A DNA stretch of 49,421 nt from Planctomycetota bacterium (GTDB lineage Bacteria; Planctomycetota; UBA8108; JACQVS01), in contig JANQLS010000136.1 in assembly GCA_028280485.1 (NCBI GenBank), forward strand, positions 1-49,421. The letters run 5' to 3'. This document shows, piece by piece, positions 18,660 to 27,092 of the stretch. Under the pieces are notes generated by a model, which did no database searches, was not told where the DNA came from, and saw only the letters and a program-made list of their open reading frames with translations. The position numbers and the translations under genes are program-made. Numbering within the stretch: the first letter of the stretch is position 1; each line of letters opens with the position of its first letter.

Positions 18660-19082
18660 GGACGCTTAAGCTCCCTCTCGTCCTAAATGAATAAGTCTCA
18701 CTGTTTTATCCCTGTAAAAGCCCAAGGTCCGATGAAATTCGTCATAGAAATTTTCATTTTTCTGTAATGGGCTTATATCTTCAGCATCAGTCTGGGGGTG
18801 AGGACGAAATTTTCAGGTTTATCTTTAAATGTTGAAAAGGATTCAATTTTTCTCAGCTTAAATTCTGAGCAAAATCTAGAGGGCAGCCAGAGTCCGTTCT
18901 CAGGTCTCATGCCGGCCGGCAGAGATATCCTGTTTGGAGCCGCCCCGTTTGGAAATGCGCACCCAGGTCCTATTTTATACGAAACCTCTGTCAGGAAGGA
19001 GTTAAGATCTGTAAATCAGCAGATCTTTCGGATTTAGGGTGCTTGGTGGGGAGTTGGACCCACTTTTGGTCCTTGTGGTGAA
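18660..19082. other. Intergenic region upstream of the kinase operon
   Basis: It should contain the minus-strand promoter of the kinase operon. A plus-strand open frame at 18798-19037 has no SD or recognisable protein character and is not called. No strong hairpin was seen before 19083. Confidence 0.4.
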
Positions 19083-19163
19083 GAGGCTACAAATTCTTGC
19101 GAAATTTATTAACTAGCCCGGAGAGGCTGTGAACTTTTGCGAAATACATTAGTAAGCCCGGAG
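19083..19163. repeat. Imperfect tandem duplication, 40-bp period
   Basis: The stretch gaggctacaaattcttgcga (from 19083) recurs as gaggctgtgaacttttgcga (from 19123). Both run on through gaaat...att..ta.gcccggag. The second copy leads directly into the inverted-repeat element at 19155. The fragment cggagaggctgtgaa recurs near 20598. Confidence 0.75.
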
Positions 19164-19275
19164 CGTAAGCGACGGGATGCGTCATCGCGATGAATCCGCA
19201 TCGGTACGTCCTTAGGGACCGCTCAGGTATTTAATTCCCACCCACGAGATTGTCCCGTCGCTCACGCTCCGGGCT
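19155..19275. repeat. Inverted-repeat element, AGCCCGGAGCG family, copy 1
   Basis: The left arm AGCCCGGAGCGTAAGCGACG (19155 to 19177) and right arm (19253-19275, ending CGCTCCGGGCT) are reverse complements over 23 bp with one mismatch, around a 75-bp core. The inner border ATGCGTCATCGCGATGAAT next to the left arm also occurs, inverted and nearly identical, beside the right arm of the copy at 21215-21358. The two are therefore members of one family in opposite orientation. Confidence 0.9.
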
Positions 19276-19355
19276 AGTTAATTTCAGTGCTTGAGTATCG
19301 AGAGTGGAATGTCGATCGATTGTAAGCTAAAAACTCACAACAGTGGCGAGTCTCC

Positions 19356-19402
19356 ATAAAAAATTCACGGGGCCACACACTTTAAGCGCGTGGCCCCGTG
19401 AA
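19356..19402 (-). terminator. Rho-independent terminator of the coiled-coil gene
   Basis: Read on the minus strand: stem TTCACGGGGCCAC, an 11-14 nt loop, GTGGCCCCGTGAA, then TTTTTT. It lies about 50 nt after the stop of the 19455-20306 gene. Confidence 0.9.
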
Positions 19403-19454
19403 GGAGTGAGGTCGGTCTGATTACTGCTCTCAAAAACCAGATTGCTTTTGGGGA

Positions 19455-20306
19455 TCAGTATTCAGCGACAACTTTCTTTTTGAATTCAACGATTTTGGTG
19501 CTGGTGGGCTTTGAGGAATCTTTTCCTTCAAAGTAATCGTCAATTCTTTGAACGACTGAAGTTTCTTCAACGCCGCCGATAGGAATCATTTCTACGAATT
19601 TTGATTCTTGAGCCATGACTCTTCTCGAGACTTCTAATCGACGCTTCAGGTCCGTGATAATGTCTTGAGTTTGAGTGAGCTTCGTTTCGTCGAGGTGGAA
19701 TTGACTTTCAGTTGATTGAGCTTGAAGCAGGCGGAATTGAGCTTCGAGAGATTCGATTTGAGATTCTAAAGTTACTCGAGCTACGCGGGTTTTTTCGAGC
19801 TTTTTAACGGCTGCTTCCAAGGAACGTTTGCGATTTCTTAAAAGATCGCGCTTTCCTTTAAGGAGTTGTTCGGCAGTTCTCAAGTGCTCGAAACGTCGAG
19901 CTAACTCTTCGACGACTTCTTCTCGGTCGTAATCTAAGTTTCCGATGCGATAGCTGGCTTGAGCTTGCTTCAGAGTATTTCTGAGGATTTGAACTTTACC
20001 TTTTTCACTGGCGATGGAATCAGCTTCGTCAGAAATGTCGGTTTCAAGTTCGGCAACTTCAACTTGTTCAGCGGCAACTAATTTGAGGTTGGCGCGCATT
20101 TCAGGAAGAAGTTCTTCTAACAGATCCCTCGCTCGCTGAATTTCAAATTCGATCGGAATAGAGTCTTTGACGCTCTTCTCAATCATCTTCTTCGAGCTTG
20201 AGAGATAACTCATGGCGTGAGTGTTACTCAAAAGAAATGCGAGGCCTCCAAGTGCGATGCCTCCTATCAGACCAAATGCTACGAGTCTCTTTGTCCACTT
20301 AATCAT
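19455..20306 (-). CDS. Membrane-anchored coiled-coil protein of unknown function
   Basis: I choose the ATG at 20306 (MIKWTKRLVAFGLIGG) rather than the in-frame ATG at 20360. GGGAGG lies 10 nt upstream of the former, and a membrane segment starts right after it. The product is 283 residues: one N-terminal membrane helix (about 8-28), then roughly 210 residues of nearly continuous heptad-like sequence rich in Glu, Lys, Arg and Leu (ARDLLEELLPEMRANLKLVA, LEKTRVARVTLESQIESLEA). A short C-terminal tail contains VVQRIDDYFEGKD. No family was recognised. The architecture suits an extracytoplasmic structural rod or spacer. It is a single gene with its own terminator. Confidence 0.75.
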   Translation of the reverse strand: MIKWTKRLVAFGLIGGIALGGLAFLLSNTHAMSYLSSSKKMIEKSVKDSIPIEFEIQRARDLLEELLPEMRANLKLVAAEQVEVAELETDISDEADSIASEKGKVQILRNTLKQAQASYRIGNLDYDREEVVEELARRFEHLRTAEQLLKGKRDLLRNRKRSLEAAVKKLEKTRVARVTLESQIESLEAQFRLLQAQSTESQFHLDETKLTQTQDIITDLKRRLEVSRRVMAQESKFVEMIPIGGVEETSVVQRIDDYFEGKDSSKPTSTKIVEFKKKVVAEY

Positions 20307-20658
20307 GGCTGGAATACCTCCCGGGGCAGATTCTTTCGGCCCCGTCGCCTCCTGGAACACGTATCCAGATCTAACTCATCGGCGGGGCATGGAGACGTAG
20401 TCCGTAGAAGCCCTAGCGAAATTGCAGTGTTTTTTGAAATTTTTGAAAAAAGCTAAGCTGAATGAATAAATTTAAAAACGTAAAAGTCGTAAGTTTTTTA
20501 ATTGTAATAATTTAAGGTTATTTCAGGTTTTGGGGAAAATATGGGTGTCGATTAATACTTGAACCCAAGGTTCGACTGCGAGAGGATCAGCGATTCGTTT
20601 TTATTCACGGAGAGGCTGTGAATCCCTTCCTAATCATTTACGAAGTTAACGCCCTTCC
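20307..20658. other. Intergenic region between coiled-coil gene and palindrome
   Basis: An AT-rich stretch (around 20450-20530) probably carries the minus-strand promoter. The fragment acggagaggctgtgaa at about 20597-20612 repeats part of the 19120 region. No gene was seen. Confidence 0.4.
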
Positions 20659-20724
20659 AAGCCCGAAGCTTTAGCGAGGGATAGGATTCGATTGAGTTCT
20701 ATCCCTCGCTAAAGCTTCGGGCTT
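20659..20724. repeat. Perfect 26-bp palindrome, GCCCGAAGC variant of the intergenic repeats
   Basis: The left arm AAGCCCGAAGCTTTAGCGAG (starts 20659, ends 20684) and right arm (20699-20724) are exact reverse complements over 26 bp around a 14-nt loop. The arm reads like the AGCCCGGAGCGTAAGCGACGG arm with substitutions, so it looks like a related but distinct family. No T-run follows, so it is not a standard terminator. Confidence 0.92.
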
Positions 20725-20790
20725 GAAACAGCCTGATCTGATGATTTTTTAAGAGCTCATTAAGCAAGTAATACTTCGGGAGAGAATCAA

Positions 20791-21195
20791 GTGGAGATTC
20801 GACGTATTGAACCCCAAGAAGCAAAAGACCTACTCGACTCCGATGCGGGCTACACCTATTTGGATGTTCGATCGAAAGCAGAATTCCAAGCCGGTCACGC
20901 TCCTGGCGCCGTGAATATTCCGATTATGGATCAAAATCCTCAAGGTCCGGGTATGATCCCTAACCCGAATTTCCTCGAAGAAGTGACCGAGGCCTTCCCC
21001 GAAAAATCGACTCCTCTGGTCACCGCTTGTTTAAGAGGTGGAAGGTCCTTGAAAGCGGCGCAGATTCTTCTTCAAGAAGGGTATACCGATATCGTCGATA
21101 TGCGAGGGGGCTACGATGGTGAGATGGGCCCCGGGGGGCAGATCACCGTTGAAGGTTGGGCGCGATTAGGTTTGCCAACGGAGACGGGGGAGTAA
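20791..21195 (+). CDS. Rhodanese-like domain protein
   Basis: The 134-residue single-domain protein starts with GTG at 20791, with GGGAGAGA about 5 nt upstream. It has the conserved TYLDVRSKAEFQAGHAPGAVNIP (residues 22-44) and active-site loop CLRGGRS with Cys80, the persulfide-carrying cysteine expected of sulfurtransferases. GYTDIVDMRGGYDGE near the C-terminus is also typical. It probably moves sulfane sulfur between thiols in the cytoplasm; no partner is evident. It converges with the ArsM-like gene, with an inverted-repeat element between them. Confidence 0.92.
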   Translation: MEIRRIEPQEAKDLLDSDAGYTYLDVRSKAEFQAGHAPGAVNIPIMDQNPQGPGMIPNPNFLEEVTEAFPEKSTPLVTACLRGGRSLKAAQILLQEGYTDIVDMRGGYDGEMGPGGQITVEGWARLGLPTETGE

Positions 21196-21214
21196 GAGAT
21201 CGCGGGGAATTCCG

Positions 21215-21358
21215 TTAATAAGCCCGGAGCGTAAGCGACGGGATCATGCTAAGGCGATTTGTGGATGGAAGCTCAATTCTTTAGCTATCCATCAAAACAG
21301 ACTAAAAGGGAATTCATCACGATGACGCATCCCGTCGCTCACGCTCCGGGCTTATTAA
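21215..21358. repeat. Inverted-repeat element, AGCCCGGAGCG family, copy 2
   Basis: The arms TTAATAAGCCCGGAGCGTAA (from 21215 to 21244) and the complementary 21329-21358 match over 30 bp with one mismatch, around an 84-bp core. It lies between the convergent rhodanese and ArsM-like genes. The same family occurs at 19155-19275 in the opposite orientation. Confidence 0.92.
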
Positions 21359-21414
21359 TAACCTCGGGTGAGTTGCTGATAGTGGGAAAGGTTCGCCTTA
21401 CGACTTCAGAACCT

Positions 21415-22491
21415 TCAACAGCACGGCTCGGATGTACTGACCCCATCTGTTGCATCCCCCGGCCCACACGGAAACAAACCAAAGTGTTCAATGGCGGGAG
21501 TTACGGTGAAGTGCTGGCCTAATCGAGTTTCACTCAACATTCGAGCAGTGTTTCGACAAACCGCAGCGGGGCGACGCGCTTCGAATACGTGATGGTCATC
21601 TAAAGTGTAGCGTGCTGTGTTATTTTTGATGGATCCCTTGTAAGTTGCGAACTGCCCGTAATCTTCACATCGACGATCTAAAGGGTGTTTGAACTTAAAG
21701 GCTCTTACAGTGACCGAATAAAACTGAATGGGGATACCTAAGACATCTTGATCAACCGGTTTTTTCTCAATGATCCGAGGGTCTTTAAAGCCGGCATCTT
21801 CAAGGATATCGAGCCAATCATTTTCGTAGAGGGCTCCACCTAAGCATTCAGCTACAAGTTTTTTGTTTTGTTGGATGGCTTCGGGAACGCGTCGATCAGC
21901 GACGATATCTGAAATATAAATTTCACCCCCTTCTTTTAAAACGCGGTAAGCCGTTTGGATCACTCGGTGTTTAAGGGGAGAGAGATTGACGACGCAATCG
22001 GAGATCACGAGGTCGATTGAATTACTTTCTATAGGTTCACAGGTTTCGATGTAAGCCTTATGAAATTGAACATTCGATGAATCAAATCCGAATGCTGCCA
22101 TCGTAGGGGCGATGTTTCTTCTGGCGACATCCAATTGTTCGTCGGTCATATCGATGCCGTGAACGAACCCATCTTGGCCCACAAGATGGCTGACAATATA
22201 AGCATCTAAACCGGACCCAGAACCCAAGTCTAAAACCTTTAATCCGGTCAGATCATCTTCGGGGATTGTACAACCACAACCATAGTTTTTCTCGACAACT
22301 TCAGGAGGAATCAAATCGATGATCGATTTGTATTTTTGTGCCGTGTTGTCGGCACAGCAGGCTTCTTGTTCGAGATCCTCCGTCTTTTCAATCGTCTGCC
22401 CGTAGTATTCTCGAAGGTAGTTTCTAAGGTTTTCATCCTCGGTTTCACCTAGGTAACTTTCTTCTATCGATACAGGGTTGTCTTGCGCCAT
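21415..22491 (-). CDS. arsM: ArsM-like arsenite S-adenosylmethyltransferase
   Basis: The 358-residue protein has a SAM-binding domain with motif I VLDLGSGSGLD (86-96) and GIDMTDEQL for the ribose-binding acidic residue. The cysteine pattern is that of ArsM enzymes, which methylate trivalent arsenic with conserved cysteines: EACCA (C45/C46), YGCGC (C72/C74), SDCVVNLSPLK (C166) and AECLGGALYE (C216). A YYG motif at 29-31 is also typical. The C-terminal third holds further cysteines (RRCED, FPCGPGD, EPCC at the very end), which could bind metal. No SD was seen before the ATG. No arsR or arsenite exporter is adjacent. A related methyltransferase acting on another metalloid or thiol is possible. 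Confidence 0.8.
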   Translation of the reverse strand: MAQDNPVSIEESYLGETEDENLRNYLREYYGQTIEKTEDLEQEACCADNTAQKYKSIIDLIPPEVVEKNYGCGCTIPEDDLTGLKVLDLGSGSGLDAYIVSHLVGQDGFVHGIDMTDEQLDVARRNIAPTMAAFGFDSSNVQFHKAYIETCEPIESNSIDLVISDCVVNLSPLKHRVIQTAYRVLKEGGEIYISDIVADRRVPEAIQQNKKLVAECLGGALYENDWLDILEDAGFKDPRIIEKKPVDQDVLGIPIQFYSVTVRAFKFKHPLDRRCEDYGQFATYKGSIKNNTARYTLDDHHVFEARRPAAVCRNTARMLSETRLGQHFTVTPAIEHFGLFPCGPGDATDGVSTSEPCC

Positions 22492-22642
22492 AGTTATAAT
22501 CCAGTTTTAGAATAGAAAGGGTTGAATATTAAAATTCGGGGATGGGATCCCTCTTTGAACGAGAGGGTGACGGAAGAAGTTCCCCTTTCATTACAGGTGA
22601 AATTCAATTTGTATTTAGTTCCTGTATTTCAACAGAAACTAA

Positions 22643-24073
22643 TTAATCGATTTTCAGATCCTCGTACTGCCATGATTCTACTGGAGTTCTCGACTCGAAA
22701 TCGATTTCGCAAGTGTAACCGTATCCGATGTTTAGTAAAGACTTGCCCGTGATTTTTCCGTTCTCAATCTTCAGATGAGCCTCGTTTTGATTCACCTGAT
22801 AGAGGTCCGGATGGCCGAGAACACAAGAATTTCGCTCTTTGTCACTGAGGTGTTGAAGACCTGGGAAAAAATGGTGTCCATTCCGCTCTGCGTTATCGAT
22901 TCCGAGGGTGAGCAGAGTTGTGAGATCTTGTTGTAAGGGAAGGACGGGTAAATTGGCTAAATCTTCCCCGGTTTGAAAGAAGGTGAATGTATTTGAGCTT
23001 TGATTGAGTTGGTCGCAGAGCTCTCGATTGTGAAGCGATTTAAAAATTCCCTTACAGTTTTTCATCGAACAACCTTGATATCCAAGTTCAACGGCTTTCC
23101 TGAAGGAATCGAGATCTTCATCGGATTCGTCGATGATGACGGGTTTGAACGTTTCTAATTGACCCAATCGGCCCTGGGCTTCTTCTTCCAGGGTAACTTC
23201 CCGTTTTAAAGGCTGTTCGATATAGAAGATGGAGTCGACGAATCGTTGACCGGATTCTCTCTTAATTAATAGAGTGAGAAGCTCCATCAATTGATCTCCA
23301 TGAGAGTACTGTTCGTTCCCATCTAATGAAACCTTGTAGCCTTGATGGCATTTGGCTTCCAAAAGTTCAGCGAGTCTGAACAAGCGGTCGAGGTCCGATT
23401 CATGATCTCCTCTCACCTTGACCTTAAAGTACTGGAGTCCGTAGGCCTCGATATCTTCTTCTAGGGCCTCGGGTAAGCCGTCGTGAAGACGTTCTGCTTC
23501 GGGAATGTCTTCAATTTTCAAGGCATCTCCAAGCCCAACCGTGTGACGGCAATAGATCTCGGTGTTAGGTTGTGGCAACTCAGTCGAAAGAGGAAACCCT
23601 AATGCACCTTGATTTAGAGCTTGGTGGAATGAAAGCTTCTCAACTCGACAGAAGGCATCGATGAGGGCTCTCTCCATCAGGGAACTTCCGAAAGAAGCTG
23701 TCAGTCGGTTTAATCCGACAGCCTCACATTCTTTTTGGATGATGGGGTAGGCAGCCTTCCACAAAGCGTACACGGATTCAAAGCCCGAGCCTGAAGTTTT
23801 GGCTAAGTCTTCATATATATTTTTTGCGATATCAATGGCTTGAAGCTGATCCTGAATATTTCGACGAAAGTCTTTAGTGGGATCTTTATCGAACCAAAGC
23901 GGGGGGAGGCAGTCAGCCGAGAATCCTCGTTGAGTTCGCTGGGAATTCCATTCAAGGTTCAATCCCACATGGAGGAGGGGGACTGCAGTCAGACAAGCGT
24001 TCCCGTAACGAAAGGGAATGCGGGTCCATGCTTCATTAATTCGTAGTTCGATCGCGGGGATTTTAACGGGCAC
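22643..24073 (-). CDS. Enolase-superfamily protein (mandelate racemase/muconate-lactonizing-like)
   Basis: The 476-residue protein starts with GTG at 24073, with AGAAGAG upstream. The C-terminal barrel shows a superfamily-like pattern: YFKVKV with K217/K219, SLDGNE with D251 and N253, YIEQP with E286, and IIDESDED with D315/E316. These fit the K-x-K base and the three metal ligands. A second lysine region, KNCKG, lies at 338-342. The N-terminal capping domain is longer than usual. The reaction could be racemisation, dehydration or cycloisomerisation, and the substrate is not readable. It stands divergently from the kinase gene at 24212. Confidence 0.78.
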   Translation of the reverse strand: MPVKIPAIELRINEAWTRIPFRYGNACLTAVPLLHVGLNLEWNSQRTQRGFSADCLPPLWFDKDPTKDFRRNIQDQLQAIDIAKNIYEDLAKTSGSGFESVYALWKAAYPIIQKECEAVGLNRLTASFGSSLMERALIDAFCRVEKLSFHQALNQGALGFPLSTELPQPNTEIYCRHTVGLGDALKIEDIPEAERLHDGLPEALEEDIEAYGLQYFKVKVRGDHESDLDRLFRLAELLEAKCHQGYKVSLDGNEQYSHGDQLMELLTLLIKRESGQRFVDSIFYIEQPLKREVTLEEEAQGRLGQLETFKPVIIDESDEDLDSFRKAVELGYQGCSMKNCKGIFKSLHNRELCDQLNQSSNTFTFFQTGEDLANLPVLPLQQDLTTLLTLGIDNAERNGHHFFPGLQHLSDKERNSCVLGHPDLYQVNQNEAHLKIENGKITGKSLLNIGYGYTCEIDFESRTPVESWQYEDLKID

Positions 24074-24211
24074 GATGCTCTTCTATTTCGTACAATCGGG
24101 TCTGTGGAGAGAAGTAGGATGAGGCTTGATGAACCTCTCCTAATGAACTTAGCCTGATTTATTCCGGTCTTTCCCGGATTATAAAGCGTGCTATGTACGT
24201 AGAACTTAATT

Positions 24212-26248
24212 TTGCAAAATTGCCCTCGAAGTCAATCACAATTTGTTGTGACAGAATCTGAGGGAGTTTGTCCGGATTGTCAAGCAGCTCTAAAGGAATC
24301 GAGTCCTACTGTGAATAAAACGCCTCATTCCGGTGAAAGCACTGAGAGTAGCTCAACAGAAAGTATCCAAAAAACGAATCCTCGAGTGATCGAAAATTTA
24401 ACGACTCAAGATAACCAAGCTCACGACGAAACTAAAGTTTCGGTGAAGGTGATCCACCGCCTTGAAAGCTCTGGTGGTGATCGTACTCAGGAAAGCCTTG
24501 GGTCCGAAGAGGAGTCTCATTCATCTTGGGAGCCGGGTACGGTGATCGCTGACAAATATGAAGTGATCGAAAAAGTGGGTGAAGGGGGATTTGGTGCAGT
24601 GTACAAGGTTCGGCACCTCCAGCGGAAAAAACTCTATGCCTTAAAAACTCCACACGCTGAGTACCTTAAAGATGAAACTTTTCGAAGAAGGTTTGAACGA
24701 GAAATTCAAGCTTTAGAGCGATTCGTTCACCCTGATGTGGTGACGATAAGAGATTCGGGTACCACCGAAGATGGGCTTCCTTACTACACGATGGATTTCG
24801 TTGAAGGCGAAAGCTTAAGAAAAGTTTTATCTCGAGAAGGGCAGCTCTCTTTAGAACGCGCAGTTCATTTAGCTCGCAGAATATTATTTGTTTTAGAAGT
24901 TGCGCACGAAAATCAAGTGATCCACCGGGATATCAAGCCCGACAACATCTTGTTGACTCGTGAGGGTGAACGCGAGGTGGTAAAGTTACTGGATTTTGGG
25001 GTCGTTAAGCTTTTAGATCTCGTTGGGAAATCCATCAGCTTAACCCGGGGGATGCGAGTGGGTACACCGAAGTATATGTCACCCGAGCAGGTGACCGGAG
25101 AAGAGGTCGATGGTCGAAGTGATATCTTCGCCGTAGGAATTTTACTCTACGAGATGATCACCGGACATCACCCCTTCGAAGTCGAAGGCGATCCCATTCG
25201 AACAACCGCAAAAATTTTAAAGAAACAACCTCAAGATCCCTCCGAACTCAGGTCGGATGTTCCTCCTGATTTAGTTGAAGCCATTTTTACTCTGTTAGAA
25301 AAGAAACCTGAGAACCGCCCTCTAAATGCACGAGATGCTCGAGATGTGCTTCCGGACCTCTCAGTTCATTCCAATCGTTCCACTTTGTTGACAACTCCCG
25401 CAAAGCTCGATACTCGAGGATATCGAACTAAGCTCACACAATTGGTTTTGTCGCGAAAGATTGGAGCTGGATTCGAACGTAACTTCCTTGTGTTTAAAAA
25501 TGAGGTTCAATTAGGGCGTTCAGATAAAAATCAAAAAGGACAACCGATCGATCTAATATTGAGGCGGCTTCCGTGTTCATCCAAATCAGAGAATCCCGAA
25601 AATTGGGCTGCTAACTTAACGATCAGCCAATGTGTTGGAAGTATCGGGCTGGCTAAGAATAACCTTTGGATTCGCCCAGATGAAGATTCTCGCTTTGGTA
25701 TCGTAGTGGGCGGATTGAGAAGCCGTGAAGATGTGAAAGTGCAATCCGATCGTTTTCACCTTTCATTAGGAGATCAAGCCTTAGAAATTGAAGGCTACCG
25801 ATCATTGAGGAATAAGAAACGGGATGCCTACGATCTTTCATTTATCACCGGCCTAGATGAAAAAGATCAACTTGACCAAGAGGGGATCGGATACAGTGAT
25901 CCCGATTGTTCTGTCGACTACGTTCGACTTACTCGCGGGAACAACCATCCCCTTCACAAATATTACTTAGTTTTCCGAAGGCTCACGATCGGTTCCGGAG
26001 TTTCAGCTGGACTTCGCTTACCCGATGAATTAGGTATCTTAGGGAATCACGCCACATTGATTTTTGATTCAGGGGAAGTTTACTTAGGGAGTGTCGATGG
26101 GCAAGTTGTTGTCGAACGAAAAGATGGAAGTCGAATTGAAGTCGAGCCGGGTATACTCTTCCCCGTAAGTCCCGATATGAAGATTCAACTCGGCGAAGTG
26201 ATCTTCGAAGTTTCAGATATTGACACTGAATTTTTTAAGCGCGGTTAA
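24212..26248 (+). CDS. Ser/Thr protein kinase with degenerate zinc ribbon and FHA-like C-terminal domain
   Basis: The 678-residue protein starts at TTG 24212; a stop (TAG at 24200) precedes it in frame and the next ATG lies inside the kinase domain. Residues 1-24 (NCPRSQSQF...VCPDCQ) resemble a zinc ribbon whose second cysteine is replaced by Ser. A Ser/Thr-rich linker follows. The kinase domain (about 116-370) has GEGGFGAV (123-130), K145, HRDIKPDN (238-245), DFG (261-263) and SPE (290-292). After about residue 400 come strand-rich segments: QLGRSDKNQKG, and FRRLTIGSGVSAGLRLPDEL with LGNHATLIF. They resemble the phosphothreonine-binding FHA fold. It is probably soluble. The next gene starts 26 nt downstream. 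Confidence 0.9.
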   Translation: MQNCPRSQSQFVVTESEGVCPDCQAALKESSPTVNKTPHSGESTESSSTESIQKTNPRVIENLTTQDNQAHDETKVSVKVIHRLESSGGDRTQESLGSEEESHSSWEPGTVIADKYEVIEKVGEGGFGAVYKVRHLQRKKLYALKTPHAEYLKDETFRRRFEREIQALERFVHPDVVTIRDSGTTEDGLPYYTMDFVEGESLRKVLSREGQLSLERAVHLARRILFVLEVAHENQVIHRDIKPDNILLTREGEREVVKLLDFGVVKLLDLVGKSISLTRGMRVGTPKYMSPEQVTGEEVDGRSDIFAVGILLYEMITGHHPFEVEGDPIRTTAKILKKQPQDPSELRSDVPPDLVEAIFTLLEKKPENRPLNARDARDVLPDLSVHSNRSTLLTTPAKLDTRGYRTKLTQLVLSRKIGAGFERNFLVFKNEVQLGRSDKNQKGQPIDLILRRLPCSSKSENPENWAANLTISQCVGSIGLAKNNLWIRPDEDSRFGIVVGGLRSREDVKVQSDRFHLSLGDQALEIEGYRSLRNKKRDAYDLSFITGLDEKDQLDQEGIGYSDPDCSVDYVRLTRGNNHPLHKYYLVFRRLTIGSGVSAGLRLPDELGILGNHATLIFDSGEVYLGSVDGQVVVERKDGSRIEVEPGILFPVSPDMKIQLGEVIFEVSDIDTEFFKRG

Positions 26249-26274
26249 AGAAAATAGAAAAGATTGATTCTTCG

Positions 26275-26748
26275 ATGACTTCCCACCTCCTGTTTTTAAA
26301 TATCATTTACATCATTCGTTCCCTCGGCGGATTGGCTTTGGCTGGATTGTTTTTGTACTACTCTAATCCACAGAACATTCCCTCGAATCCCTTCAACACA
26401 ACTCTGTCTAGATTTCACGCTTTAAAGGATGGGGACACGACGATGTTTTTAATCATCGGAATCGTGTTGGGATTGATCGCTTTGATTCGCTTGCTTCATT
26501 CTCTTTACTCTTTGTGGGGGCTTCGAGCTTCAAAGAAGGCGGGCTGGAGAAAAGGTATTTTTAAAGCTTCGTTCTTAAAAAAATCGCGTCTGTTAGGATT
26601 AACATTGTCTTGGTTAGATTTGATCGACTTAACTTTTTTTCCCGTCACCACCGCCTGTGGTCTCTATGGATTGCTCGTCTACGGTCACGTCGATATTATC
26701 GATTTTTATGAAGTGCGTTACGTCGAACCGCGTCCTGCTCCAAGTTGA
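26275..26748 (+). CDS. Small membrane protein of unknown function
   Basis: The 157-residue protein has three or four hydrophobic segments: LLFLNIIYIIRSLGGLALAG (about 5-27), MFLIIGIVLGLIALI (about 57-77), and a C-terminal pair around 110-143 that contains charged residues. A basic loop (KKAGWRKGIFKASFLKKSR) lies between. No family was recognised. It follows the kinase gene by 26 nt on the same strand and precedes a tiny membrane ORF by 12 nt, so the three are likely co-transcribed. Confidence 0.7.
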   Translation: MTSHLLFLNIIYIIRSLGGLALAGLFLYYSNPQNIPSNPFNTTLSRFHALKDGDTTMFLIIGIVLGLIALIRLLHSLYSLWGLRASKKAGWRKGIFKASFLKKSRLLGLTLSWLDLIDLTFFPVTTACGLYGLLVYGHVDIIDFYEVRYVEPRPAPS

Positions 26749-26760
26749 AGGTGATAGCCG

Positions 26761-26880
26761 GTGAAACCTTCGCGTTGGAACATCACTCATTTCTTTTCGA
26801 GGACGGGTTGGAATCCCCTGATCGTATTTACGATCATAACTCTTGTGGTGATGGCGGTTCTTTATTGGGTTTTAAAGTAG
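26761..26880 (+). CDS. 39-residue single-pass membrane peptide
   Basis: This is a short frame from GTG 26761 to TAG 26880. Its product is MKPSRWNITHFFSRTGWN followed by a hydrophobic stretch (PLIVFTIITLVVMAVLYWVL) and a final Lys. AAGGTGA lies about 6 nt upstream, overlapping the end of the preceding gene. The basic N-terminus and single helix are typical of small membrane proteins. No homologue is known to me, and the short length keeps confidence moderate. Confidence 0.55.
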   Translation: MKPSRWNITHFFSRTGWNPLIVFTIITLVVMAVLYWVLK

Positions 26881-26977
26881 TTTAGGGTCGTAGGCACACG
26901 CTGTGTGCCCTCAGAGTAAAATTATTCTACTTTCAAAAAGAGCGTGAATAACAATTGAGTTATGTCTCGCGAGTAAG

Positions 26978-27008
26978 ACCCCTTCGCTAGCGCTTCCGGC
27001 TAATTAAT
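26978..27008. repeat. Degenerate single arm of the AGCCCGGAGCG-type repeats
   Basis: Read on the minus strand, ATTAATTAGCCGGAAGCGCT followed by AGCGAAGGGG resembles TTAATAAGCCCGGAGCG...AGCGACGGG of the 21215 element. No matching second arm was seen, so it may be a remnant. Confidence 0.55.
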
Positions 27009-27048
27009 ACATTTATTGGTCCTTTAATGTATGGATACAAACATCCAA

Positions 27049-27092
27049 GGGCTGTAAGCCCGCAACTTCATAGCCCAGGGCAACGCCCTGGG
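27049..27092. repeat. Two adjacent short hairpins (GGGCTGTAAGCCC and CCCAGGGC/GCCCTGGG)
   Basis: GGGCTGTAAGCCC spans 27049-27061. CCCAGGGCAACGCCCTGGG spans 27074-27092. Both lie inside the 26890-27199 repeat-bounded stretch. There is no T-run. They look like a further type of palindromic intergenic repeat. Confidence 0.75.

Noticed and set aside
18798..19037. 79-codon plus-strand frame
   Set aside because: No SD, no recognisable protein features, and it lies in the kinase promoter region.
21259..21522. 87-codon plus-strand frame
   Set aside because: It runs through the inverted-repeat element and into the end of the ArsM-like gene on the other strand.
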